Notes under the pieces: generated by a model
Databases searched by the model: none
Told to the model about the DNA's origin: nothing
Seen by the model: the letters and a program-made list of their open reading frames with translations, nothing else
Position numbers and translations under genes: made by a program
Assembly (NCBI GenBank): GCA_016719605.1
Contig: JADJYW010000001.1
Coordinates: forward strand, 558,001 to 622,000
DNA: 64,000 bases
Origin: Lewinellaceae bacterium
GTDB taxonomy: Bacteria; Bacteroidota; Bacteroidia; Chitinophagales; Saprospiraceae
Direction: 5' to 3'
Shown here: piece by piece, positions 17,616 to 26,251 of the stretch
Numbering within the stretch: the first letter of the stretch is position 1
How the letters are laid out: the number at the start of each line of letters is the position of its first letter

Positions 17616-17645
17616 CTCAAAACTCAAAACTCAAAACTCAAAACT
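17616..17645 (+). repeat. CTCAAAA heptamer tandem repeat upstream of rpsS
   Basis: CTC recurs every 7 bases at 17616, 17623, 17630 and 17637, with a partial fifth unit at 17644. The array ends 4 bases before the rpsS ATG at 17650. The same heptamer occurs at 30311, 45028 and, in reverse orientation, at 55276. Confidence 0.85.
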
Positions 17646-17649
17646 AATT

Positions 17650-17916
17650 ATGCCTCGTTCGCTTAAAAAAGGCCCATACGTCCACCATGCATTGATGGAT
17701 AAACTTGCCAAGGCCAAGCAAAGCAACAAACGTCAGGTGATCAAGACGTGGAGCCGGGCTTCCATGATTATCCCTGACATGGTGGGCGAAACCATTGCTG
17801 TACACAACGGCAAAACTTTTGTACCCATCCTTGTCAATGAAAATATGGTTGGCCATAAACTGGGCGAGTTCGCACCTACGCGCAACTTCCGAGGCCACGC
17901 CGGAAATAGAAAATAA
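17650..17916 (+). CDS. rpsS: Small ribosomal subunit protein uS19
   Basis: This 88-residue S19 begins MPRSLKKGPYVHHALMDKL and has TWSRASMIIPDMVGETIAVHNGK and HKLGEFAPTRNFRGH. It forms the 30S head complex with S13. A CTCAAAA array lies immediately before its start. Confidence 0.97.
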   Translation: MPRSLKKGPYVHHALMDKLAKAKQSNKRQVIKTWSRASMIIPDMVGETIAVHNGKTFVPILVNENMVGHKLGEFAPTRNFRGHAGNRK

Positions 17917-18022
17917 TATGGTTTGGATGTTGAGATAACCGGGTTTGCAATTTTTCAAATGAATTGCACCTGCAAGTTTTTCTCAAGTCATAAATCAGAA
18001 TTCGTAAATCGTAAATCGAACA

Positions 18023-18388
18023 ATGGAAGCAGTAGCAAAATTGCGCAATTGCCCAATGTCGCCGCGTAAGATGCGATTGGTTGTGGATAATATCCGTGGC
18101 AAGCGCGTAGTGGATGCCCTGAGCATCTTGCGGTACACCAACAAGGAGGCCGCCGTTTGGCTGGAAAAACTTCTTCTCTCCGCAATCAATAACTGGGAGC
18201 AGAAAACCGAAATTGATGGTGGCGCCGACGACTATGAGCTGTACGTCAAAACCGCTTTTGTGGATCCGGGAAGCATCATTTACCGCTTCTTGCCCGCACC
18301 ACAGGGTCGTGCTTATCGCGTACGCAAACGCCGCAATCATGTAACATTGGTTGTCGAGAATCGCGTGAAACTTGACGCCGAAGAATAA
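18023..18388 (+). CDS. rplV: Large ribosomal subunit protein uL22
   Basis: This 121-residue L22 has LRNCPMSPRKMRLVVDNIRGK and the C-terminal hairpin RFLPAPQGRAYRVRKRRNHVTLVV that lines the exit tunnel. The 106-base gap upstream ends in reiterated TAAATC words (about 17991-18018), just before the ATG. Confidence 0.96.
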   Translation: MEAVAKLRNCPMSPRKMRLVVDNIRGKRVVDALSILRYTNKEAAVWLEKLLLSAINNWEQKTEIDGGADDYELYVKTAFVDPGSIIYRFLPAPQGRAYRVRKRRNHVTLVVENRVKLDAEE

Positions 18389-18426
18389 CCCCACTCCATC
18401 ACTAAATTACACAACCACTCAATAAA

Positions 18427-19341
18427 ATGGGTCAAAAAGCAAATCCGATTGGTAACCGCCTGGGTATTATCCGCGGTTGGGATTCGAACTGGTTCGCCGA
18501 TAAAGATTACGGCCTCAAAGTAGTTGAGGACGAAAAGATCCGCAACTATCTCCGCGCTCGTCGCCCGAAGACGGCTGTGGCAGATCCGAGAGATCGCAAC
18601 AAACCGATGCAAAATGGCATCAGCCGTATTGTCATCGAACGTACGCTCAAGCGGGTTACCGTCACGATCCAAACGAGCCGCCCCGGCATTATCATCGGCA
18701 AAGGCGGCAAGGAGGTTGACCTGATCAAGGAAGAACTCAAGGTACTGACCGGCAAGGACGTCCAGATCAACATATACGAGATCCGCAAACCCGAGATTGA
18801 CGCTAATATTGTCGGCGAGCAAATTGCCAAACAGATTGAAGCGAGGATCAACTTTCGCCGGGCAGTAAAAGGCGCTATTCAAGGTACCATGCGTGCCGGC
18901 GCTGAAGGAGTCAAGATTCGCGTAAGCGGTCGTCTCGGAGGCGCGGAAATTGCTCGTACAGAAGAATATAAAGAAGGGCGTACCCCCCTGCATACTTTCC
19001 GTGCGGACATTGACTACGCACTCATCGAAGCACTTACGGTATACGGTAAAATTGGTATCAAAGTGTGGATTTTCAAGGGTGAAGTTCTGCAAAAACGCGA
19101 ATTGACTCCTTTTGCAAGTGTGGAAGGTGGCGAACGTACCGGCGAACGCGGTGAACGCGGCGGCGGTGAACGTCGGGATCGCGGTGAACGCGGCGGCGGC
19201 GGTGATCGCCGCGGCGGCGGTGGTGGCGGTCGGGATCGCGGTGAACGCGGCAGCGGTGGCGGTGATCGCCGAGGTGGCGGCGGCGGCGGCGATCGTCGGG
19301 GTGGTGGTGCCGGTGGTGCAGGCGGTGGACGCCGGCGTTAA
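18427..19341 (+). CDS. rpsC: Small ribosomal subunit protein uS3 with long Gly/Arg-rich tail
   Basis: S3 lines the mRNA entry tunnel. The conserved core has MGQKANPIGNRLGIIRGWDSN, the KH-domain motif IIIGKGGKEVDLIKEELK and the C-terminal IKVWIFKGEVLQ. Residues about 234-304 form a low-complexity tail of repeated GER, DRR and GGG units with little else, making the protein 304 residues instead of the usual 210-240 or so. The tail resembles an RGG-type RNA-binding segment. It is encoded by GGC/GGT/CGC/GAT repeats at about 19126-19341. Confidence 0.96.
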   Translation: MGQKANPIGNRLGIIRGWDSNWFADKDYGLKVVEDEKIRNYLRARRPKTAVADPRDRNKPMQNGISRIVIERTLKRVTVTIQTSRPGIIIGKGGKEVDLIKEELKVLTGKDVQINIYEIRKPEIDANIVGEQIAKQIEARINFRRAVKGAIQGTMRAGAEGVKIRVSGRLGGAEIARTEEYKEGRTPLHTFRADIDYALIEALTVYGKIGIKVWIFKGEVLQKRELTPFASVEGGERTGERGERGGGERRDRGERGGGGDRRGGGGGGRDRGERGSGGGDRRGGGGGGDRRGGGAGGAGGGRRR

Positions 19342-19406
19342 GTTTAAGTGCTGACTAAAATACTGACGGCAGAAGGTAAAGAGGTGTAAAACATCAACTT
19401 CTACCG

Positions 19407-19414
19407 TACATTTG
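19407..19414 (+). promoter_or_regulatory. Candidate internal promoter box (TACATTTG) before rplP
   Basis: TACATTTG at 19407-19414 fits TAnnTTTG and lies in an unusually long 146-base gap between rpsC and rplP. No clear -33 TTG was found at the right distance, so this is tentative. Confidence 0.4.
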
Positions 19415-19487
19415 CGGCCGTTTTTTTTCAAAACTGGCTAGATAGAACACAAAATATTGATTGACAGGTTTTTAAATTTATCATACG

Positions 19488-19907
19488 ATGCTTCAGCCTA
19501 AACGTCAGAAATATCGGAAACAGCACAAAGGCCGTAATACGGGTTTAGCATACAAAGGCAGCTCGATTTCCTTTGGAACTTTTGCTCTGAAATCCATGGA
19601 ATTCTCGCGGATCACCAGCCGTCAGATAGAGGCGGCCCGTATTGCCCTTACCCGCAATATGAAACGGGAAGGCAAGGTCTGGATTCGTATTTTTCCCGAC
19701 AAGCCAATCACGACCAAGCCGGCCGAAGTACGTATGGGTAAAGGTAAAGGTGCCTTGGACCATTATGTTTGCGAGGTGCAACCAGGTCGTATTATGTTTG
19801 AAATAGAGGGTGTCAGCCAGGAACTTGCGTACGAATCGTTGCGCAAAGCCGCCCAAAAGCTGCCGATCATCTGCAAGGCTGTAACTCGCCACGACTTCGA
19901 AGGATAA
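19488..19907 (+). CDS. rplP: Large ribosomal subunit protein uL16
   Basis: This 139-residue L16 has MLQPKRQKYRKQHKGRNTG, ITSRQIEAARIALTRNMKREGK and VRMGKGKGALDHYVCEVQPGR, the loop near the A- and P-site tRNA elbows. Normal length. Confidence 0.97.
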   Translation: MLQPKRQKYRKQHKGRNTGLAYKGSSISFGTFALKSMEFSRITSRQIEAARIALTRNMKREGKVWIRIFPDKPITTKPAEVRMGKGKGALDHYVCEVQPGRIMFEIEGVSQELAYESLRKAAQKLPIICKAVTRHDFEG

Positions 19908-19939
19908 CCACATCAACCATCTTAATTTACTAAACAGAC

Positions 19940-20200
19940 ATGGCAAAGGAAAATTTGCAACTGGATACGATGGAGATTCCTGATTTGCTAACGCAAATCA
20001 CGAGTATGGAAAATGAGTATCAGCAAATGAAATTCGACCACGCGGTGCGGGGGCTTGCAAATCCGCTCGAACTGCGAAATCTGCGCCGTAAAATCGCGCG
20101 TTTTCATACAGAAATCCGTCAGCGCGAGTTGGCAGCAATGTCACCGGAAGAGTTGGCAACACGCACCAAGCTGGTTGCACGCCGCCGCCGTCAACGTTAA
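19940..20200 (+). CDS. rpmC: Large ribosomal subunit protein uL29
   Basis: This 86-residue L29 shows the helical hairpin with LLTQITSMENEYQQMKFDHAVRGLANPLELRNLRRKIAR (described here in two halves: the first to 'MKF', the second from 'ANP'). It is longer than the usual 60-70 residues, with N- and C-terminal extensions ending in RRRRQR. It sits at the tunnel exit next to L23. Confidence 0.93.
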   Translation: MAKENLQLDTMEIPDLLTQITSMENEYQQMKFDHAVRGLANPLELRNLRRKIARFHTEIRQRELAAMSPEELATRTKLVARRRRQR

Positions 20201-20226
20201 TTTGTACTTTATTATACCAACAAATA

Positions 20227-20484
20227 ATGGAAGTAAGAAATCTTCGGAAGCAAAAAACAGGCGTCGTGGTATCCAATAAAATGGATAAAACCGTCGCAGT
20301 AAAGGTGGAACGCCGCCTGATGCACCCGCTCTACGGCAAATTCGTGAAGCGCTCCAAGAAATTCTTCGCGCACGACGAAGAAAACACCTGCAACATTGGT
20401 GACAAGGTGCGCATCATGGAAACCCGCCCGCTCAGCAAAATGAAACGCTGGCGCCTGGTGGAAGTACTCGAACGGGCAAAATAA
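20227..20484 (+). CDS. rpsQ: Small ribosomal subunit protein uS17
   Basis: This 85-residue S17 has LRKQKTGVVVSNKMDKTV, KRSKKFFAHDEENTCNIGD and ETRPLSKMKRWRLVEVLE, typical of this 16S rRNA-binding OB-fold protein. Its ATG is 26 bases after rpmC's stop. Confidence 0.97.
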   Translation: MEVRNLRKQKTGVVVSNKMDKTVAVKVERRLMHPLYGKFVKRSKKFFAHDEENTCNIGDKVRIMETRPLSKMKRWRLVEVLERAK

Positions 20485-20563
20485 TCATTCGGTAGGCCGA
20501 GCGTCTGTGCATTGTTTTTCATCGTTCCTTTTTCAGGTTTACCGTCAACAGAATAAATAAGTC

Positions 20564-20929
20564 ATGATTCAGCAAGAATCTCGTTTAAATGTAGCTGATA
20601 ATTCCGGTGCCAAAGAGGTACTTTGCATCCGGGTACTCGGCAGTACGGGGCAGCGCTACGCCGGCATAGGCGACAAGATCGTTGTGACCGTCAAAGATGC
20701 TACACCAGGCGGCCTTAAAAAAGGCACTGTCTCTAAAGCAGTTATCGTCCGTACGCGCAAAGAAATTCGTCGTAAAGATGGTTCGTACATCCGCTTTGAC
20801 GACAATGCAGTTGTACTCCTCAATGCCGCCGAAGAACCTCGCGGAACCCGTATTTTCGGCCCGGTGGCTCGCGAGTTGCGCGATAAAGATTACATGCGTA
20901 TCGTTTCGCTTGCACCTGAAGTGCTTTAA
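20564..20929 (+). CDS. rplN: Large ribosomal subunit protein uL14
   Basis: This 121-residue L14 begins MIQQESRLNVADNSGAKEVLCI and has KDATPGGLKKGTVSKAVIVRT and ARELRDKDYMRIVSLAPEVL. It contacts the 30S at an intersubunit bridge and is first in the spc segment. Confidence 0.97.
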   Translation: MIQQESRLNVADNSGAKEVLCIRVLGSTGQRYAGIGDKIVVTVKDATPGGLKKGTVSKAVIVRTRKEIRRKDGSYIRFDDNAVVLLNAAEEPRGTRIFGPVARELRDKDYMRIVSLAPEVL

Positions 20930-20949
20930 TTTGAAATTTTTAACATAAC

Positions 20950-21294
20950 ATGGCTACCAAGCAACAAACTAAGCGCCACCAACCCAAGTTGCATATTCGC
21001 AAGGGGGATACTGTCACGGTGCTCGCCGGCGACGACAAGGGCAAGACCGGAGAGGTAATTCAGGTGATTCCCTCCAAGATGCGCGCCGTGGTCGAAGGTG
21101 TCAATATCGTGAAAAAGCATACGAAAGCCACACAAGATCAGGAAGGCGGTATTATTGAAATGCCGGCACCGGTTCATGTATCCAATCTTTCGCTGCTTGA
21201 TCCTAAAACTGGCGAACCTACCCGTATCGGGCGCCGTCTGGAAGATGGTGAGTGGGTTCGTTATTCAAAAAAAACAGGTAATCTCATCAAGTGA
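20950..21294 (+). CDS. rplX: Large ribosomal subunit protein uL24
   Basis: This 114-residue L24 has a KOW motif (IRKGDTVTVLAGDDKGKTGEV) and EGGIIEMPAPVHVSNLSLLDP. It initiates 50S assembly. Its TGA overlaps the rplE ATG. Confidence 0.97.
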   Translation: MATKQQTKRHQPKLHIRKGDTVTVLAGDDKGKTGEVIQVIPSKMRAVVEGVNIVKKHTKATQDQEGGIIEMPAPVHVSNLSLLDPKTGEPTRIGRRLEDGEWVRYSKKTGNLIK

Positions 21295-21848
21295 TGGCAT
21301 ACGTAATTCGTCTCAAGGAAAAATACAATAAGCAAGTTGTACCTGCCATGATGGAGCAGTTCAACTACTCCAGCGTGATGGAGGTGCCAAGAATAGAAAA
21401 AATCTGCCTCAACCAGGGTGTTGGTGCAGCAACGGGTGACAAAAAGTTGGTGGACAATGCTGCTGCGGAGATGACAATCATCGCTGGACAAAAAGCTGTT
21501 CCCACGCGTGCCCGGACTTCGGTATCCAACTTTAAACTGCGTGAGGGTATGCCAATCGGTGTGCGTGTCACACTTCGCGGCGAGCGGATGTACGAATTTC
21601 TGGATCGTTTGATTAACATTACCCTGCCCCGTGTACGCGACTTCCGAGGCATCAATGATAAGGCATTTGATGGCCGGGGTAACTATAGCATGGGTATCAC
21701 CGAACAAATTGTATTCCCGGAGATTGATATTGAAAAGGTCAGCAGAATCGCTGGTATGGATATTAGTTTCGTCACCACAGCAAAAACAGACGCGGAAGCC
21801 TACGCACTTTTGAAAGAAATAGGCCTGCCGTTTAAAAAACAGGGTTAA
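21294..21848 (+). CDS. rplE: Large ribosomal subunit protein uL5
   Basis: This 184-residue L5 binds 5S rRNA and has VPRIEKICLNQGVGAAT, GQKAVPTRARTSVSNFKLREG and RVRDFRGINDKAFDGRGNYS. The start at ATG 21294 overlaps rplX's stop; a GTG at 21291 is the codon just before. Confidence 0.97.
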   Translation: MAYVIRLKEKYNKQVVPAMMEQFNYSSVMEVPRIEKICLNQGVGAATGDKKLVDNAAAEMTIIAGQKAVPTRARTSVSNFKLREGMPIGVRVTLRGERMYEFLDRLINITLPRVRDFRGINDKAFDGRGNYSMGITEQIVFPEIDIEKVSRIAGMDISFVTTAKTDAEAYALLKEIGLPFKKQG

Positions 21849-21898
21849 TGCCGTTCGATTCAATTCGACCGCTCAACTCAAAACAGAATATCTGACAA

Positions 21899-22168
21899 AT
21901 GGCTAAAAAATCTGTCATTGCCCGCGAAAACAAGCGTGCCCGTATGGCCGCCAAGTATGCCGATCTCCGCAAAAAACTTAAGGAGGCAGGAGACTACGAT
22001 GCGCTGGACAAATTGCCCCGCAACGCAAGTCCGGTACGGCAGCACAATCGCTGCTTGCTCACTGGTCGCCCCAAGGGCTACATGCGCAAGTTTGGAATCT
22101 GCCGCGTCAAGTTTCGTCAGATGGCCCTCGAAGGCAAAATCCCCGGAATAACCAAAGCTTCGTGGTAA
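21899..22168 (+). CDS. rpsN: Small ribosomal subunit protein uS14, long zinc-free form
   Basis: This 89-residue S14 has MAKKSVIARENKRARM and RCLLTGRPKGYMRKFGICRVKFR. It is the longer form and lacks the paired CxxC zinc ligands of the short form. It sits in the 30S head. Confidence 0.96.
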   Translation: MAKKSVIARENKRARMAAKYADLRKKLKEAGDYDALDKLPRNASPVRQHNRCLLTGRPKGYMRKFGICRVKFRQMALEGKIPGITKASW

Positions 22169-22217
22169 GCCCGGCGGGGAATCACACAATCACTCAATCA
22201 CTCAATCGCTTAATAGA

Positions 22218-22628
22218 ATGCACGTCACCGATCCGATAGCAGATTTTTTGACCCGTATCCGCAATGCGCAGATGGCGGGCCATCGCATCGTTGAAATTCC
22301 GGCCTCCAAGCTGAAAAAGCGCATGACCGAAATTCTGTACGATCAGGGGTATATCTTGAAATACACCTTTGAGGACGTCAGTACGACATACAAACAAGGT
22401 GTCATTAAAATTGCCTTGAAGTACTACCCTGTTTCCAAAAAACCGATCATTCGGGAACTTGTTCGCGTCAGCAGGCCGGGTTTGCGCAAATTTTCGGGAG
22501 CAACCGAAATCCCCCGCGTCATTAATGGACTCGGTATTATGATCGTTTCTACATCGAAAGGTGTGATGACGGACAAGCATGCCCGCGAACATAATGTCGG
22601 CGGCGAATTGCTCTGCTACATTTGCTAA
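22218..22628 (+). CDS. rpsH: Small ribosomal subunit protein uS8
   Basis: This 136-residue S8 has DPIADFLTRIRNAQMAGH, SRPGLRKFSGATEIPRVING and the C-terminal HNVGGELLCYIC. In E. coli it represses the spc operon. It is preceded by ATCACTCA-type tandem words (22181-22212) ending close to the ATG. Confidence 0.97.
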   Translation: MHVTDPIADFLTRIRNAQMAGHRIVEIPASKLKKRMTEILYDQGYILKYTFEDVSTTYKQGVIKIALKYYPVSKKPIIRELVRVSRPGLRKFSGATEIPRVINGLGIMIVSTSKGVMTDKHAREHNVGGELLCYIC

Positions 22629-22666
22629 TAATTGATTTTGAACTTAAAATTTTAAAACGGAGAGAT

Positions 22667-23224
22667 ATGTCTCGGATTGGTAAAATGCCGATTAAGCTGC
22701 CGGCTAAAGTTGAAGTAACGGTAGCTTCCGACAACACCGTCACGGTGAAAGGCCCCAAGGGTACTCTATCCCGTAAGGTTGACCCGGACATCAAGATTTC
22801 GATCGAAGAAGGTGAGGTGCATGTTGCCCGCCCGACGGATCAAAAACGCCACCGTGCGATGCATGGTCTGTATCGGGCCTTGTTGAACAACATGGTTAAT
22901 GGGGTCAATCAAGGCTTTGAGCGTGAAATGCAAGTCGTTGGTGTTGGTTTCCGTGTTGAGAATCAGGGTAATCTGGTAACCTTTATGTTAGGGTATTCTC
23001 ACCCGGTCATTTTTTCTGTCCCCGCTGAAATAAAAGTGACAACAGGTGCAGAAAAAGGTATGCCTCCCTTTATCAAGTTGGAGTGCCACGACAACGAACT
23101 GCTGGGCCAGGTATGTGCCAAGATTCGTTCCTTCCGCAAACCAGAGCCGTACAAAGGCAAGGGTATCATCTTCAAAGGTGAAATTATCCGCCGCAAGGCC
23201 GGCAAAACTGCTGGTAGCAAATAA
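22667..23224 (+). CDS. rplF: Large ribosomal subunit protein uL6
   Basis: This 185-residue L6 begins MSRIGKMPIKLPAKVEVTV and ends with RSFRKPEPYKGKGIIFKGE, near the factor-binding centre of the 50S. ATG 22667 matches the family start; an upstream in-frame start at 22622 would overlap rpsH. Confidence 0.97.
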   Translation: MSRIGKMPIKLPAKVEVTVASDNTVTVKGPKGTLSRKVDPDIKISIEEGEVHVARPTDQKRHRAMHGLYRALLNNMVNGVNQGFEREMQVVGVGFRVENQGNLVTFMLGYSHPVIFSVPAEIKVTTGAEKGMPPFIKLECHDNELLGQVCAKIRSFRKPEPYKGKGIIFKGEIIRRKAGKTAGSK

Positions 23225-23275
23225 ACTGTAACGTTTACGTTTCGGTCGGTAATCGAAACAAAAAAACATAAAACA

Positions 23276-23626
23276 ATGCAACGCACTAAAAATGCAAGCC
23301 GTAAGCGAATTCACTTGCGCGTACGAAAAAAGGTCAACGGTACGGCAGAACGTCCACGTTTGAATGTTTTTCGCTCGAACAAAGCCATTTATTGTCAGAT
23401 CATTGACGACTTGAAAGGCCACACAATCGCTGCCGCGTCCTCTCTGGAAAATCAGGAACTCACCGGTACCAAGACAGAAATTGCGAAAGAGATTGGCAAA
23501 ATTATAGCAGAAAAAGCAAAATCTTCCGGCATTGAAAATGTGGTCTTCGACCGTGGAGGCTATCTTTATCATGGTCGGGTAAAAGCCCTTGCTGAAGGCG
23601 CCCGCGAAGGAGGGCTCAAATTCTAA
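23276..23626 (+). CDS. rplR: Large ribosomal subunit protein uL18
   Basis: This 116-residue L18 binds 5S rRNA with L5. It has RIHLRVRKKVNGTAERPRLNVF, SNKAIYCQIIDD and FDRGGYLYHGRVKALAEGAREGG. Confidence 0.97.
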   Translation: MQRTKNASRKRIHLRVRKKVNGTAERPRLNVFRSNKAIYCQIIDDLKGHTIAAASSLENQELTGTKTEIAKEIGKIIAEKAKSSGIENVVFDRGGYLYHGRVKALAEGAREGGLKF

Positions 23627-23683
23627 ATAAAAATTACGCTTGGGGGGCCGAAAAACCGCCCCTTCCATCAACGCATATCGAAA

Positions 23684-24205
23684 ATGGCTAAGCAAGAAGT
23701 TGATAAAGTAAAAGTCGCCGAAACGTCCGAGTTGAAAGAAAAACTCGTATCGCTCAACCGTGTGGCAAAAGTGACCAAGGGTGGTAGAACATTTAGTTTT
23801 GCTGCAGTAGTGGTTATAGGTGATGGCAAGGGTACTATCGGGCATGGCTTAGGCAAGGCTCGGGAAGTTTCTGAGGCTATCGGTAAGGCCGTAAAAGATG
23901 CCGAAAAAAATCTGATTCGGGTTCCGCTGCTCAACGGCACGATCCCGCACGAAGCACACGGCAAATTTGGAGCCGGCAAGGTACTTATCAAACCTGCTGC
24001 TCATGGTACCGGTGTTATCGCCGGTGGTGCTATGCGCGCTGTACTGGAAATGGCCGGAGTACAAGACGTTTTGGCCAAAACCCAAGGCTCCTCCAATCCA
24101 CATAATGTGGTGAAGGCGACCATTACCGCCCTGCAAAGTCTGCGCAGCCCTGTAGAAGTCGCTCGTCAGCGCGGTATTTCCATGGAAAAACTGTTTAACG
24201 GATAA
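23684..24205 (+). CDS. rpsE: Small ribosomal subunit protein uS5
   Basis: This 173-residue S5 has LVSLNRVAKVTKGGRTFSF and GHGLGKAREVSEAIGKAV and later GSSNPHNVVKATITALQSL. It shapes the mRNA entry site and decoding accuracy. Confidence 0.97.
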   Translation: MAKQEVDKVKVAETSELKEKLVSLNRVAKVTKGGRTFSFAAVVVIGDGKGTIGHGLGKAREVSEAIGKAVKDAEKNLIRVPLLNGTIPHEAHGKFGAGKVLIKPAAHGTGVIAGGAMRAVLEMAGVQDVLAKTQGSSNPHNVVKATITALQSLRSPVEVARQRGISMEKLFNG

Positions 24206-24209
24206 CAAC

Positions 24210-24389
24210 ATGAGCAAGGTAAAAATCACGTTGGTGAAAAGCCCAATTGACAAGACAAAGCGCCAGAAAGCTACCTTGGTGGCCTTGGGCTTTCGCAAGA
24301 TGCACCAAATCGTTGAACACGACAACAACCCGCAGATACAAGGCATGATCCGGGTTGTACAGCACCTCGTGCAAGTGAGCAATGACTAA
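24210..24389 (+). CDS. rpmD: Large ribosomal subunit protein uL30
   Basis: This 59-residue protein (MSKVKITLVKSPIDKTKRQK, then ATLVALGFRKMHQ) is typical L30. It starts 4 bases after rpsE's stop and ends QVSND. Confidence 0.96.
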   Translation: MSKVKITLVKSPIDKTKRQKATLVALGFRKMHQIVEHDNNPQIQGMIRVVQHLVQVSND

Positions 24390-24419
24390 TTCGCAAACGT
24401 CTCATCGAAAAAAATAGCA

Positions 24420-24866
24420 ATGGAACTCAATAATCTTCGTCCGACCGAAGGAGCAACCAAATCGCGCAAGCGCATAGGCCGCGGTACAGGATCTGGTCAT
24501 GGTGGCACCTCTACGCGTGGCCACAAAGGGGATAAGTCCCGTAGCGGATCGCGTTTAAAACGCGGTTTTGAGGGTGGACAGACGCCCATGCAGCGCCGTT
24601 TGCCAAAACGTGGTTTCAAAAACGTCAATCGCGTGGATTACCTGGCATTTAATTTAGGACGCCTGGAGCAGTTGGTGCAGCAAACAGGCCTTACCTCTTT
24701 GGATGTTCAAGCATTGGTAGATGCTGGCGTTGCTCGGCAATCTGACAAAATTAAGGTATTGGGCAACGGTACGTTGACCGCAAAAGTGAATCTGACCGTT
24801 CACGCTATTTCGGCTTCCGCAAAAGCAGCCATTGAGGCCTTGGGCGGCAGTGTTCAAATTGTCTAA
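24420..24866 (+). CDS. rplO: Large ribosomal subunit protein uL15
   Basis: This 148-residue L15 begins MELNNLRPTEGATKSRKRIGR and has the Gly-rich GSGHGGTSTRGHKGDKSRSG region and GGQTPMQRRLPKRGF. It is a late 50S assembly protein just before secY. Confidence 0.97.
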   Translation: MELNNLRPTEGATKSRKRIGRGTGSGHGGTSTRGHKGDKSRSGSRLKRGFEGGQTPMQRRLPKRGFKNVNRVDYLAFNLGRLEQLVQQTGLTSLDVQALVDAGVARQSDKIKVLGNGTLTAKVNLTVHAISASAKAAIEALGGSVQIV

Positions 24867-24881
24867 AATCTTGCCGACGTA

Positions 24882-26243
24882 ATGAAACTGTTTACAGTTA
24901 TCAAAAATATCTGGAGCATCAAAGAGCTTCGCGACCGCATCCTTTTCACATTGATGCTGCTGCTGATTTACCGCGTTGGTACATTCGTAGTGCTTCCGGG
25001 TGTTGTTCCTGCTGCTTTGGAAAAAGCCAATGCAAACCGCGGAGCAAACGACCTGTTGGGGCTGATCAATGTGTTCACTGGCGGCGCCTTCGATAATGCT
25101 GCAGTACTTGCCTTGGGAGTGATGCCGTACATCACGGCTTCCATCATTGTGCAACTACTGGGTTTTGCCGTCCCATACTTCCAACGCCTGCAAACCAGGG
25201 AAGGAGAAAGTGGCCGCAAGCGCCTCAACCAAATTACACGCTTGTTGACGGTAGCCATTACGCTTGTACAAGGTGGCGGATACCTGCAATTGATTTCTAG
25301 TATGCCGGGCGCAGTTTCACCAAATATCCCCGAAGGACTTTTCTGGTTTTCAAATATCATCATCCTTACTGCCGGTACGATCTTCAGTATGTGGCTCGGC
25401 GAACGCATCACAGACAAAGGCATTGGTAATGGTATTTCCCTGATCATTATGATTGGGATTATCGCTCGCTTGCCCCAATCATTCGTGTTTGAATTCCAAA
25501 AACTGTTCGGAGACAGCCAGTTGTTGTTGTTCTTTATCGAGTTGGCATTCTTCTTCGTCATTGTTATGGCTACGGTGATGGTTATCCAGGGCATCCGACG
25601 GATACCCATCCAGTTCGTCAAGCGAATGGTGGGCCGCACCGGTGGATCTTTGCCACAGTCCAGTGCCCGGGATTATCTGCCCATGAAGGTGAATTCAGCC
25701 GGTGTTATGCCGATCATTTTTGCCCAGGCGCTAATGTTCTTGCCTGCTACGGCCTTTCAGTATATTTCAGGCAGCGAATCCAATGCCGGCGCCCAGATGT
25801 TCAGTGACATTTACTCCTTTGGGTATAACCTCACTTTTTTCATCCTGATCGTTGTCTTTACCTACGTCTACACGGCTCTGATGATCAACCCGACCAACTA
25901 CGCCGAATACCTGAAAAGCAGCAATGCCTTCATCCCCGGTATCAAACCCGGGGAAGCGACGGCTTCGTATATTGATAATATCATGACTCGTATCACCCTG
26001 CCGGGTGCTGTTTTTCTGGGCTTTATTGGTATTCTTCCCTCCATTGCAGCATCGCTTGGAATCAATCAACAGTTCGCGCTTTTCTTTGGAGGTACAACGC
26101 TGCTTATCATGGTAGGTGTTGCATTGGATACATTGCAAGTGATTGAAAGTTACTTGCTTACCAAGAAATACGATGGCTTGATCAAATCCGGTAGAATTCA
26201 AGGGCGTGCAACACAAGGTCTGCAAATCGGGCAACCGCAGTAA
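24882..26243 (+). CDS. secY: Protein translocase subunit SecY
   Basis: This 453-residue core of the SecYEG channel has ten predicted transmembrane helices, starting with ELRDRILFTLMLLLIYRVG. The plug/helix-2 region, TAGTIFSMWLGERITDKGIGNG in the middle and the cytoplasmic loops with SYIDNIMTRITLPGA are recognisable. Its location between rplO and map is conserved. Confidence 0.97.
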   Translation: MKLFTVIKNIWSIKELRDRILFTLMLLLIYRVGTFVVLPGVVPAALEKANANRGANDLLGLINVFTGGAFDNAAVLALGVMPYITASIIVQLLGFAVPYFQRLQTREGESGRKRLNQITRLLTVAITLVQGGGYLQLISSMPGAVSPNIPEGLFWFSNIIILTAGTIFSMWLGERITDKGIGNGISLIIMIGIIARLPQSFVFEFQKLFGDSQLLLFFIELAFFFVIVMATVMVIQGIRRIPIQFVKRMVGRTGGSLPQSSARDYLPMKVNSAGVMPIIFAQALMFLPATAFQYISGSESNAGAQMFSDIYSFGYNLTFFILIVVFTYVYTALMINPTNYAEYLKSSNAFIPGIKPGEATASYIDNIMTRITLPGAVFLGFIGILPSIAASLGINQQFALFFGGTTLLIMVGVALDTLQVIESYLLTKKYDGLIKSGRIQGRATQGLQIGQPQ

Positions 26244-26251
26244 ACCAGATC

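Noticed and set aside
17616..17645. CRISPR-like array of short repeats
   Set aside because: Unit is 7 bases with no spacers.
19126..19341. Tandem repeat resembling a CRISPR or minisatellite array
   Set aside because: It is in frame with rpsC and encodes a Gly/Arg-rich tail; units are irregular and have no spacers.
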